Shown: positions 6,953-13,609 of the stretch, piece after piece | Numbering within the stretch: position 1 is the first letter of the stretch | Layout of the letters: every line of letters begins with the position of its first letter | Assembly (NCBI GenBank): GCA_021827245.1 | Contig: JAKAWN010000103.1 | Span: forward strand, 1 to 17,330 | DNA: 17,330 nucleotides | Direction: 5' to 3' | Origin: Acidobacteriota bacterium | GTDB lineage: Bacteria > Acidobacteriota > Terriglobia > UBA7540 | The notes under the pieces: model-generated | The model's database searches: none | Told to the model about the DNA's origin: nothing | What the model saw: the letters and a program-made list of their open reading frames with translations, nothing else | Made by a program: the position numbers and the translations under genes

Positions 6953-7966
6953 TTGAAGCTGCAACGTATTGCTCTTTGCATTTTGTTAATGACAGCTGCG
7001 TCCTGCGCCGTTCGCAAGACCGCTGCCAAAAGCACCGAAAAGCAAGTCCCGGCGCGTGAGTTCGATTTCACATACAGCGTTCATTTTACGAAACTGCCGA
7101 AATATATCCGCACCCTGCGTATCTGGATTCCTGTCGCCACATCCGGTCGGCACCAAACCGTCAAGCTGCTCAAGATGACCGGCACAGTTCCTCTGCGTAT
7201 CACTCAGGAACCCGAATATGGCGACCGCATGGCGTACGCCGAAATCCGGCATCCGCGCTTTTCGACGGCCAGCTTCACTCTCGCCTATCACGTCAGGCGT
7301 GACGAGTACTCCGTCGGATCATTCCGTCAACTTATGGCGGAGAATAGCGATCCCTTGCATATTTCCCCAAGCCTTGTGCGCTATCTCCAGCCAGACCGCC
7401 TGATTCCTATCGACGGCGAGATCAAGCAGGTTGCCGATCAGGCCACGGCAGGCAAGCGAGGAGAAATCGAGAAGGCCCATGCCATCTACAATTACGTTTT
7501 CCAGAATATGAAGTATGAGAAGACGGGGACTGGCTGGGGTCACGGAGACGCCATTTGGGCTTGCAACGCCCACCACGGCAATTGTACAGACTTCCATTCA
7601 CTCTTCATCGGAATGATGCGTGCCGAACACATTCCCGCGCGTTTTGTCATAGGTTTTCCGCTGCCGCCCGGTAAGTCCCAGGGCGTGATTCCGGGCTATC
7701 ACTGTTGGGCGGAATTTTATGTGCCAAACAAAGGGTGGGTTCCGGTAGATATCGCCGAGGCGTCGCTCAATCCCGCAAAATACGGCTTCTACTTTGGTAG
7801 CGTGGACACGGACCGCGTCCGTTTTTCAGCCGGGCGCGACATCACCCTCGAACCCAAGCAGTCCGGCGCGCCCGTCAACTATTTCGTCTATCCTTACGTG
7901 GAATTGAACGGTAAGCCCTACACACATTTCCAGGATCACTTCACCTTCCGCACCGCCTCTTCCTGA
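6953..7966 (+). CDS. lipoprotein with transglutaminase-like domain
   Basis: Predicted 337-residue protein. The frame is open from 6770, but the start is best placed at TTG 6953. AGGAGG lies 6 bases upstream, and the protein then opens with a lipoprotein signal (KLQRIALCILLMTAASC, lipobox AASC). The C-terminal half holds a transglutaminase-like cysteine protease fold with a complete Cys-His-Asp triad: Cys211 in GNCTDFH, His250 in GYHCWAEFYV and Asp266 in WVPVDIAEA. The N-terminal half (FTYSVHFTKLP, LRIWIPVA, FTLAYHVRRDEYS) is the beta-rich segment that often precedes this domain. Bacterial members act as peptidases, amidases or crosslinkers, and the substrate cannot be told from sequence. It should sit on the periplasmic side of a membrane. 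It stands alone as a transcription unit behind a terminator. Confidence 0.85.
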   Translation: MKLQRIALCILLMTAASCAVRKTAAKSTEKQVPAREFDFTYSVHFTKLPKYIRTLRIWIPVATSGRHQTVKLLKMTGTVPLRITQEPEYGDRMAYAEIRHPRFSTASFTLAYHVRRDEYSVGSFRQLMAENSDPLHISPSLVRYLQPDRLIPIDGEIKQVADQATAGKRGEIEKAHAIYNYVFQNMKYEKTGTGWGHGDAIWACNAHHGNCTDFHSLFIGMMRAEHIPARFVIGFPLPPGKSQGVIPGYHCWAEFYVPNKGWVPVDIAEASLNPAKYGFYFGSVDTDRVRFSAGRDITLEPKQSGAPVNYFVYPYVELNGKPYTHFQDHFTFRTASS

Positions 7967-7984
7967 GCCGTGTGCGTGTCCCGG

Positions 7985-8010
7985 TGAAGTCCTTATAGTG
8001 CGGACTTTCA
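7985..8010 (+). terminator. hairpin after the transglutaminase gene
   Basis: TGAAGTCC (7985-7992) and GGACTTTCA (8002-8010) pair over 8 bases with a single bulged base, around a 9-base loop, 18 bases after the stop codon. There is no real T run after it, so it is a weak terminator or RNA-stabilising hairpin at best. Confidence 0.35.
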
Positions 8011-8339
8011 TGTGATCACTAAGCCCGCCTGTTACTCAAACCGTAGGAACGAGCAACGCTTGAGCGAAAAGAGAAGGCGGCTCGCCCACGTCCGATCACA
8101 CACCCCTTCACGAGGACCCCGGGAACATTCGGCCCCGCCAAGGCTCGGCACACTATGCCAGGAAAACTAACCTCAATTGTCAGCATACCCCGTTGGATTG
8201 TCTCCAAGGGGGACAAACTTCCGGTGTGCATCGCGGTCAGCGCGCGGTGCGCAATGGCAGCTCTGCACGATGGGGTTTTTCCCTTGCTTCCGCCACTGTA
8301 AAGGCGTGCGACGATTGAAGCAGCCTGGGGCGAAGCTCA
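8011..8339. other. gene-free gap between convergent genes
   Basis: I see no credible gene here. The short frames on both strands lack ribosome binding sites and protein-like composition. The one visible structure is an inverted repeat, CCCCGTTGGA (8188-8197) against TCCAAGGGGG (8203-8212). It pairs at 9 of 10 positions around a 5-base loop. It has no T run on either side and lies between two convergent transcription units. Confidence 0.6.
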
Positions 8340-8558
8340 CTAACGTGGCTTCTGCCTGGGCCTGAACAGGCTGACAAAGAGCGCGCCTATGGCGATCAGA
8401 AGCCCTCCCCACCATACGGGCGCGTGAAGGTTGGCCAGGACGGTGTGCGGCGGATGAGACCACTCCGCCAGTCCGGTGATAAATATCAGGATGCCATATA
8501 GGAAAACTAGAATCCCCACAAAGAACCAGACGGGAATCATATGCCGTTCTTCACTCAT
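8340..8558 (-). CDS. small two-helix membrane protein, probable symporter partner
   Basis: Predicted 72-residue protein. The start ATG has GGGGAG 7 bases upstream. Two hydrophobic helices are clear, at about residues 9-30 (VWFFVGILVFLYGILIFITG) and 46-65 (APVWWGGLLIAIGALFVSLF), joined by a loop with EWSHPP and LANLHAPVWW and ending in a basic tail. The sequence around MIPVWFFVGILVFLYGILI and ANLHAPVWWG looks like a conserved small protein found beside sodium:solute symporters, but I know no characterised member. It begins 64 bases after the symporter stop on the same strand, so the two are probably co-transcribed. Precedents for small two-helix partners of SSS transporters are the DUF485 (YjcH) and DUF4212 proteins. 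A subunit or stability role is an inference. Confidence 0.78.
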   Translation of the reverse strand: MSEERHMIPVWFFVGILVFLYGILIFITGLAEWSHPPHTVLANLHAPVWWGGLLIAIGALFVSLFRPRQKPR

Positions 8559-8622
8559 TCTATTACTCCCCAGTTCTCGATTTCAGCATGACTCAGGATC
8601 CTCAATCAAATCCCACTGGCGG

Positions 8623-10356
8623 CTATCGGAAAATCCACTGCAAGATCAGGAACACGCCGAAGCAGACTCCCGCCCAGAAAACCGGCCGCTTGAGTAGCGG
8701 CAGGTGGCCTTCGCTGGGAACGTCGGTCAGGCCCATCACCAGGCCCCGCAACTCGGCTTCCGGCCTTGGCTTTGTGACCAGCGTCACCACCCCGGATACG
8801 ACAACAACGGCAAGGAAGGCCCACAGCGCCTGCCACATCTGTTGCGCCAGCACCTTGGCCCCGGCATAGAAGCAGAACCATGCGACGCTGCTCGGATGTA
8901 CGCGGATCATCACGAAGATGCCGATGGCGGTCGAAATGCCGGCCAGCAGGCCCCAGAAGCCTGCCGCCTTCGTGGCGCGTTTCCAAAGCATCCCAATGAT
9001 AACAGTGCCAAATAGCGGCGCGATGAAAAAGCTGAAGAGCGCCTGGACGTAATCCATCAGGCTTCCGAAATGCGTCACGATATATGCCGCGCCGATGCTG
9101 ATGAGAATACCGATGATGGTGCACCAACGGCCCATGGCAACATAGTGCCGGTCGCTCGCGTCCTTTTTGATGAAAACCCGGTAGATATCGTAAGTCCAGA
9201 CGGTGGCAAAAGCGCTGGTGTTCCCGTCCATGCCCGACATGAATCCCGCGATCAGCGCCGTGATCCCCAGGCCCAGCAAGCCCGGGCCCAGATACCGTGC
9301 CATCATCAGCGGCAGGACTTGGTCATAGCTGTGAAGATGGTGGGCCAAGGCCACGCTATCTGGATAAAGGTGGAACGGCAGGACGGCCAGGGCCAGCAAA
9401 CCGGGCAGAATCACGATGAATGGTACGGCCATCTTGAAGAACGCGCCGATAATGGGTGCGGTCTTGGCGGCGCGAATGTCCTTGGCGGTAATCACGCGTT
9501 GCACCACCAGAAAGTCCGTCGTCCAGTAGCCCATCGAAAGCACGGCGCCAAGGCCGAAAACGATGGCGAACCACTGCACGCCCATAGGGTTCTGTGAAGG
9601 GTTAAGCATCGGCCCCCACATGTGCGTAAAGTCTTGCCCCGGAAAATTGTGATGGATTCGCGCCACCATCCCGGACCACCCGCCCGCTTCTACCAGCCCC
9701 AGAATTGGAATCAGCAGTGCGCCCAGCCAGATCAGGAAGAACTGAACCACTTCGTTGAAGATGGCGGAATAGAGCCCGCCCAACCCCACGTAGATTGCAA
9801 CGACCAGCGAAGAAACCCAGATGCTGAGGTTAAAGTTCCAGCCGAGGATCGTCTGCAATACCACCGCCATCGCGTACATATTGACACCGGACATCAAAAC
9901 AGTCATGACGGCGAAAGTGATGGCGCTCAAGCCGCTGGTGGCGTGGCCGTAACGCATCTCAAGATATCCCGGCACGGAGTGCGTTCTGCTGATGTAATAA
10001 AACGGCATCATCACAATGGCGAGGAAGATCATCGCCGGGATGGCGCCCACCCAATACCAGTGCGCTGCAAGGATGCCGTATTGGTAAGCGTTGCCGGCCC
10101 AACCCATGAGTTCCAGCGATCCAAGGTTGGCGGAAATAAAAGCGAGTCCGGCAACCCACGCTGTCATTTTGCGGCCGGCCACGAAAAAGTCTTCGCCGGT
10201 TTTGGCGAATTTCTTGAGGTAAAAGCCGATGCCGAGGACCGATACAAAGTAAATGACAATTATCGCCACGTCCACCGGCCTGAGGCCTATGATCTGGCCG
10301 GTCGCGGCCGCTTGGGGCACAGCTAAACCCGAAAGAAGAACACCGATGTGGATCAT
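8623..10356 (-). CDS. SSS-family sodium:solute symporter, SGLT-like
   Basis: Predicted 577-residue inner-membrane transporter with about 14 hydrophobic segments. The frame is open to 10656, but ATG 10356 is the likely start: AAGGGTGAG precedes it, and the extra upstream residues are polar and unlike a transporter. SSS features are visible: VAIIVIYFVSVLGIGFYLKK as the first core helix, then GEDFFVAGRKMTAWVAGLAF, ANLGSLELMGWAG and YISRTHSVPGYLEMRY. Further on are the GLGGLYSAIFNEVVQFFLIW segment and the ALIAGFMSGMDGNTSAFAT segment, where the Na2 site usually lies. This family couples Na+ entry to uptake of sugars, polyols or other solutes. The SGLT-like pattern and the nearby isomerase and glycoside hydrolase favour a sugar, but the substrate is not determined. 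It is divergent from the isomerase gene. Confidence 0.9.
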   Translation of the reverse strand: MIHIGVLLSGLAVPQAAATGQIIGLRPVDVAIIVIYFVSVLGIGFYLKKFAKTGEDFFVAGRKMTAWVAGLAFISANLGSLELMGWAGNAYQYGILAAHWYWVGAIPAMIFLAIVMMPFYYISRTHSVPGYLEMRYGHATSGLSAITFAVMTVLMSGVNMYAMAVVLQTILGWNFNLSIWVSSLVVAIYVGLGGLYSAIFNEVVQFFLIWLGALLIPILGLVEAGGWSGMVARIHHNFPGQDFTHMWGPMLNPSQNPMGVQWFAIVFGLGAVLSMGYWTTDFLVVQRVITAKDIRAAKTAPIIGAFFKMAVPFIVILPGLLALAVLPFHLYPDSVALAHHLHSYDQVLPLMMARYLGPGLLGLGITALIAGFMSGMDGNTSAFATVWTYDIYRVFIKKDASDRHYVAMGRWCTIIGILISIGAAYIVTHFGSLMDYVQALFSFFIAPLFGTVIIGMLWKRATKAAGFWGLLAGISTAIGIFVMIRVHPSSVAWFCFYAGAKVLAQQMWQALWAFLAVVVVSGVVTLVTKPRPEAELRGLVMGLTDVPSEGHLPLLKRPVFWAGVCFGVFLILQWIFR

Positions 10357-10624
10357 CTTCTCACCCTTGATTTTAGAGATCAGTGAAGCAAGGCACGCAA
10401 AGAGTGCAGCCCTGTGACTTGCCGCACCCGCCTTTGCAGACCTGGCCTCCGGACTCGCTCCTTGCCGGGGAAAGCGCCGGCTTAGCGGGTCCGGACTCGG
10501 AAACCAGAACTCTGCAAGATGGCACGTTCTTTGATTATGTTCAAGTGGAAAGTGCAATCGTGTGCGCTTCAGGGCGCCACAGCCCCTCTTGAAAGGATGC
10601 GAAAGCTTCGCCCCCAGATTCCGT
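10357..10624. other. intergenic region between symporter and isomerase genes
   Basis: Most of the 363-base divergent gap. I see no gene in it: the frames that run through it are upstream extensions of the two flanking genes and lack the composition of their products. A leftward promoter for the symporter must lie here. The AT-rich patch at about 10530-10550, reading CATAAT on the leftward strand, is the only possible -10 box I found, and it has no convincing -35 partner. Confidence 0.4.
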
Positions 10625-10653
10625 TTGCTTCCTGCAAGGCTGCTCTGTATGAT
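10625..10653 (+). promoter_or_regulatory. candidate sigma-70 promoter of the isomerase gene
   Basis: TTGCTT (10625-10630) and TATGAT (10648-10653) are separated by exactly 17 bases, 66 bases ahead of the ATG at 10720. The -10 box matches 5 of 6 consensus bases and the -35 box 3 of 6. It supports starting the protein at 10720 rather than at the upstream in-frame ATG 10519. Confidence 0.5.
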
Positions 10654-10719
10654 CACGAACGCCGCGCCCTTCCTTTGCGGGAAGCCAGCGGCAAATTTGG
10701 ATTACCCGGGGAAGACACT

Positions 10720-11628
10720 ATGAATCGTCGGACTTTTAATCGAATCCTCGCAGGCGCGAGTCTGGGCAGCGCAAGTGTTCCATCCTTTCTCTCGGCTGCG
10801 TCGCTGAAGCCTGTCCAGGGAGCGACCGCCGGGGCACCTTACAAAATCTCCATCATGTTGTGGACCGTTTTTCGCGATCTTCCCTTCGACGAGCGCCTGG
10901 AAAAGGTGTCGGAGGCGGGCTACCACGCCGTTGAACTGGTAGGCGAATTCAAAAAATGGTCGGACGCCGACTATCGCCGGATCAATCAGAAAAAGCGCCA
11001 ACTGGGAATCACCTTTGACACCACTGCGGGTCTCAGCCACGGAGTTGGCGATCCCGAGGAGCGCAAGGCCTTTTTGAAGGATCTCCGCGACATGCTTCCC
11101 ATCTGCCATCGGCTGGAATGTTCTCATCTGATTGTGATGTCCGGCAACATCGTGCCGGGACTGACCCACGACCAGCAGCATGCCAGTTGTATCGAAGGGC
11201 TGAAAAGGGCGGCGGAATTGGTGGAAGGGAAAAACATCACCATCCTGATTGAAAACATCGATCCGGAAGAAAATCCAAGATACTTCCTCACTTCAGTGGC
11301 GGAAGGATTTCAAATCATGAGGGCCGTCAACCACCCGCAGGTGCGATTCCTATACGATTTCTATCATGAGCAGATCGCCGAGGGAAACTTGATCGAAAAA
11401 CTCCAAAAGAATATCGACTACGTCGGCCTCTGCCACATTGCCGACGTCCCCCACCGCCACCAGCCCGGCACCGGCGAAATCAATTACGCCAATATCTACA
11501 AGACACTGGCGGAGCTCCACTACAACCGCTACATTGCCATGGAGTTCCTACCCGAGGGCGACCCTATCAAAATCCTGCGCACCGCCCGCGAGCAGGCAGA
11601 GCACGTCACGGTCGCATGCACCGCGTAA
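10720..11628 (+). CDS. Tat-exported sugar isomerase/epimerase, hydroxypyruvate isomerase-like
   Basis: Predicted 302-residue TIM-barrel enzyme of the xylose isomerase-like/AP endonuclease 2 superfamily. ATG 10720 is preceded by GGGGAAG, and the protein opens with a twin-arginine signal (MNRRTFNRILAGASLG, then an Ala-rich end near residue 28), so it is probably exported. Likely divalent-metal ligands are Glu178 (LIENIDPEE), Asp213 (LYDFYHEQ), His239 (CHIADVPHRH) and Glu275 (AMEFLP). The HIADVPHRHQPGTGEINYAN stretch closely matches hydroxypyruvate isomerases (Hyi), which interconvert hydroxypyruvate and tartronate semialdehyde. The wider family also includes ketose 3-epimerases. The exported location makes a free sugar more likely than hydroxypyruvate, but the substrate is not known. 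It converges on the dehydratase gene, 63 bases away. Confidence 0.85.
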   Translation: MNRRTFNRILAGASLGSASVPSFLSAASLKPVQGATAGAPYKISIMLWTVFRDLPFDERLEKVSEAGYHAVELVGEFKKWSDADYRRINQKKRQLGITFDTTAGLSHGVGDPEERKAFLKDLRDMLPICHRLECSHLIVMSGNIVPGLTHDQQHASCIEGLKRAAELVEGKNITILIENIDPEENPRYFLTSVAEGFQIMRAVNHPQVRFLYDFYHEQIAEGNLIEKLQKNIDYVGLCHIADVPHRHQPGTGEINYANIYKTLAELHYNRYIAMEFLPEGDPIKILRTAREQAEHVTVACTA

Positions 11629-11655
11629 GTGGTGATCCCTGCATTCATGAAATCC

Positions 11656-11678
11656 GTGGCCCTTCCGTTCCGGGCCAC
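11656..11678. terminator. hairpin between convergent isomerase and dehydratase genes
   Basis: GTGGCCC (11656-11662) and GGGCCAC (11672-11678) form a perfect 7-bp GC-rich stem around a 9-base loop. The hairpin lies inside the 63-base gap between the two stop codons, so it is placed to stop transcription in both directions. No T run follows on either strand, so it may only stabilise the RNA ends or slow polymerase. Confidence 0.45.
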
Positions 11679-11691
11679 CCATTGCATTCCC

Positions 11692-13449
11692 CTACATCCC
11701 CGGGTTCTTGAACTTCACTGGCGGGGCGATCCTTTCCGCGCCGTTTGTGGCCCGCAGGAAGTCGAAGTCGCATCCGTCATTCGCTTGCAGGATATGATCG
11801 AGAAACATTCTGCCGTAGCCGCGCACGTAATGCGGCTCGGGCGGTTTCCAGGACTTCAAGCGTTTCTTTAATTCTGAGCCGGATACTTTTAATTCTAATT
11901 GTCGTCCTGGAACGTCCACTTCAATCCAGTCACCGTCCTTCACCACCGCCAGCGGGCTCCCTTCTACCGACTCTGGCGCGACATGAACAATGATCGTCCC
12001 AAAACTCGTGCCGCTGATGCGCGCATCGCTCAGCCGCACCATGTCACGAACGCCGGCTTTCAGCAGCTTCTGGGGAATGGGCAGATGGCCCCATTCCGGC
12101 ATGCCCGGAGCGCCTTTGGGCCCGGCACCCTTCAGCACCAGGACGCTTGATTCGTCGACTTCCAGTTTGGGATCATCAATCCGCTTGATCAGGTCGAAGT
12201 TATTTTCAAACACGACCGCTTTTCCGCGATGTTTGGCAAAATGCGGTGAGATAGCCGATTGCTTGATCACCGCGCCTGCGGGAGCCAGGTTGCCCCGAAG
12301 GATTGCTGTGCCGCCTTCGGACCGCAGCGGCTCGTCAAGACCCTTAATTACTTCGCGATTGAAGCAGGCTGCCTGGGCAAGGTTTTCAGCAACCGTCTTG
12401 CCGGTTGCGGTCAGAGCCCTGGCGCGGAGCAGCGGTAGAATCTCCTTCATCAGAGCCGCGATGCCGCCTGCGTAGCTGAAGTCTTCCATCAGGTAGCGGC
12501 CGGAGGGCCGGACATTGGCCACCACCGGCGTGGTTCGCGAAAGCTTGTCGAATTTTTCGAGCGGCAGATCAATTCCCAATCGCCCGGCAATCGCCACCAA
12601 GTGTACGATGGCGTTGGTTGAGCCGCCGATTGCCATGTCAACACGAATAGCATTCTCGATTGCCTGCCGCGTCATGATGCGCGAAGGCCGCAGGTCTTCG
12701 GACACCATCTCCACAATGCGCGCACCGCTTTTCTCGGCGATAGCGAGGCGCCGGGAGTCTGAAGCCGGAATGTCGGCTGATCCCGGCAGCGTCATGCCCA
12801 ACCCTTCGGCCACGCACGCCATGGTTGAGGCCGTTCCCATGACGCCGCAGTGGCCGGCGCTTCGTGACACGCAGGATTCGACCTCGCACCACGCTTCCTC
12901 GCTCATGCGGCCCGCGCGCACATCATCCCACAGCCGCCGCATGTCAGTTCCGGCGGCCACTTCCTGTCCGCGCCACGTTCCCCGCAGCATCGGCCCTCCG
13001 GGCACCATGATCGCTGGAATGTCTGCGCTGGCTGCGCCCATTAACTGCGCGGGCGTCGTCTTGTCGCAGCCCGCCAGCAGAACCACGCCATCCAGCGGAT
13101 AAGATGTAATGCACTCCTCGACGTCCATGGCCATCAGGTTTCGATAGAGCATGGTGGTCGGCTTCATCAGCATTTCGCCCAGAGAGATGGTCGGGAACTC
13201 CAGCGGAAAGCCGCCCGCCGCCCACACTCCGCGCTTCACCGCTTCCGCCACTTGGCGCAAGTGGGCGTTGCAATTGTTCAACTCGCTCCAGGAGTTGCAA
13301 ATTCCGATCACCGGCTTGTTCTGAAACACTCGCTCGCTGAACCCTTCCGCACGCAGCCAGGCCCGATGAACCATTCCCCAGCGGTCGTTTTGTCCAAACC
13401 AAGCCCTGCTCCGCAGCGTCTTGCTTCTTTTTGATCTCGTCTGTGTCAT
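11692..13449 (-). CDS. sugar-acid dehydratase of the IlvD/Edd family, L-arabinonate dehydratase-like
   Basis: Predicted 585-residue iron-sulfur dehydratase that removes water from an aldonic acid to give a 2-keto-3-deoxy acid. ATG 13449 is chosen over the longer open frame to 13797; GGAAG lies 7 bases upstream. Probable [2Fe-2S] ligands are Cys60 (NNCNAHLR), Cys128 (AGCDKTTPA) and Cys201 (AGHCGVMGTASTM). The Mg2+ site is suggested by Glu92, Asp129 and Lys130, and the catalytic Ser lies in SDARISGTSFG. From memory of the family, these match the layout of Rhizobium L-arabinonate dehydratase with an offset of one residue. The length and the SYPLDGVVLLAGCDKTTP motif fit sugar-acid dehydratases better than IlvD of branched-chain synthesis. 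Arabinonate, xylonate, fuconate or galactonate are all possible substrates. It is divergent from the beta-galactosidase gene. Confidence 0.88.
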   Translation of the reverse strand: MTQTRSKRSKTLRSRAWFGQNDRWGMVHRAWLRAEGFSERVFQNKPVIGICNSWSELNNCNAHLRQVAEAVKRGVWAAGGFPLEFPTISLGEMLMKPTTMLYRNLMAMDVEECITSYPLDGVVLLAGCDKTTPAQLMGAASADIPAIMVPGGPMLRGTWRGQEVAAGTDMRRLWDDVRAGRMSEEAWCEVESCVSRSAGHCGVMGTASTMACVAEGLGMTLPGSADIPASDSRRLAIAEKSGARIVEMVSEDLRPSRIMTRQAIENAIRVDMAIGGSTNAIVHLVAIAGRLGIDLPLEKFDKLSRTTPVVANVRPSGRYLMEDFSYAGGIAALMKEILPLLRARALTATGKTVAENLAQAACFNREVIKGLDEPLRSEGGTAILRGNLAPAGAVIKQSAISPHFAKHRGKAVVFENNFDLIKRIDDPKLEVDESSVLVLKGAGPKGAPGMPEWGHLPIPQKLLKAGVRDMVRLSDARISGTSFGTIIVHVAPESVEGSPLAVVKDGDWIEVDVPGRQLELKVSGSELKKRLKSWKPPEPHYVRGYGRMFLDHILQANDGCDFDFLRATNGAERIAPPVKFKNPGM

Positions 13450-13489
13450 CTTCGGTCTTCCTTCCCGGCCACGCCGTCGATATGGATTG

Positions 13490-13518
13490 TTGGCTGCTTC
13501 CAAATTCGCGCGTATTAT
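13490..13518 (+). promoter_or_regulatory. candidate sigma-70 promoter of the GH35 gene
   Basis: TTGGCT (13490-13495) and TATTAT (13513-13518) are spaced by exactly 17 bases, matching 4 of 6 and 5 of 6 consensus bases. The predicted start of transcription, near 13525, lies inside the repeated motif at 13514-13546, so a protein bound there would block it. The leader would be about 85 bases long. Confidence 0.52.
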
Positions 13519-13546
13519 GATACAGCAATCAGATACTGCATAATCA
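13514..13546. promoter_or_regulatory. tandem repeat and dyad, candidate operator for dehydratase and GH35 genes
   Basis: Two near-identical units stand head to tail: GATACAGCAATCA (13519-13531) and GATACTGCATAATCA (13532-13546). A 6-bp inverted repeat encloses them, ATTATG (13514-13519) and CATAAT (13539-13544). The block overlaps the -10 box of the GH35 promoter. On the leftward strand it also overlaps a weak TTGATT (13547-13542) and TATCAT pair spaced by 19 bases, a possible dehydratase promoter. One regulator bound here could control both genes. No regulator gene is in the window. Confidence 0.42.
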
Positions 13547-13609
13547 ATGGTCCGGACGTTGACAACCGTCAGGGCGAGGCCTCCCTTTGCAGAACCGGAG
13601 GATCGAGAC

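Noticed and set aside
8019..8463. Short leftward frames in the gap after the transglutaminase gene
   Set aside because: No start signals, composition unlike neighbouring proteins, and partly antisense to or overlapping the small membrane protein gene.
9070..9597. 175-codon rightward open frame
   Set aside because: It is antisense to the symporter, with the same polar composition and no ribosome binding site.
9622..10326. 234-codon rightward open frame
   Set aside because: It is antisense to the symporter. The product is a His/Asp/Gln-rich polar chain, typical of the complement of membrane-protein codons.
12515..13102. 195-codon rightward open frame
   Set aside because: It is antisense to the dehydratase across its iron-sulfur ligands; the product is Ser/Arg/Pro-rich without pattern.
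11692..13449. Dehydratase as IlvD of branched-chain amino acid synthesis
   Set aside because: Its motifs and length fit the sugar-acid dehydratase branch better, and the neighbours are sugar genes rather than ilv or leu genes.
13559..13564. Perfect TTGACA box just before the GH35 start
   Set aside because: The bases that would hold a -10 box about 17 bases further on are GC-rich and give no match; the TTGGCT/TATTAT pair upstream is better.
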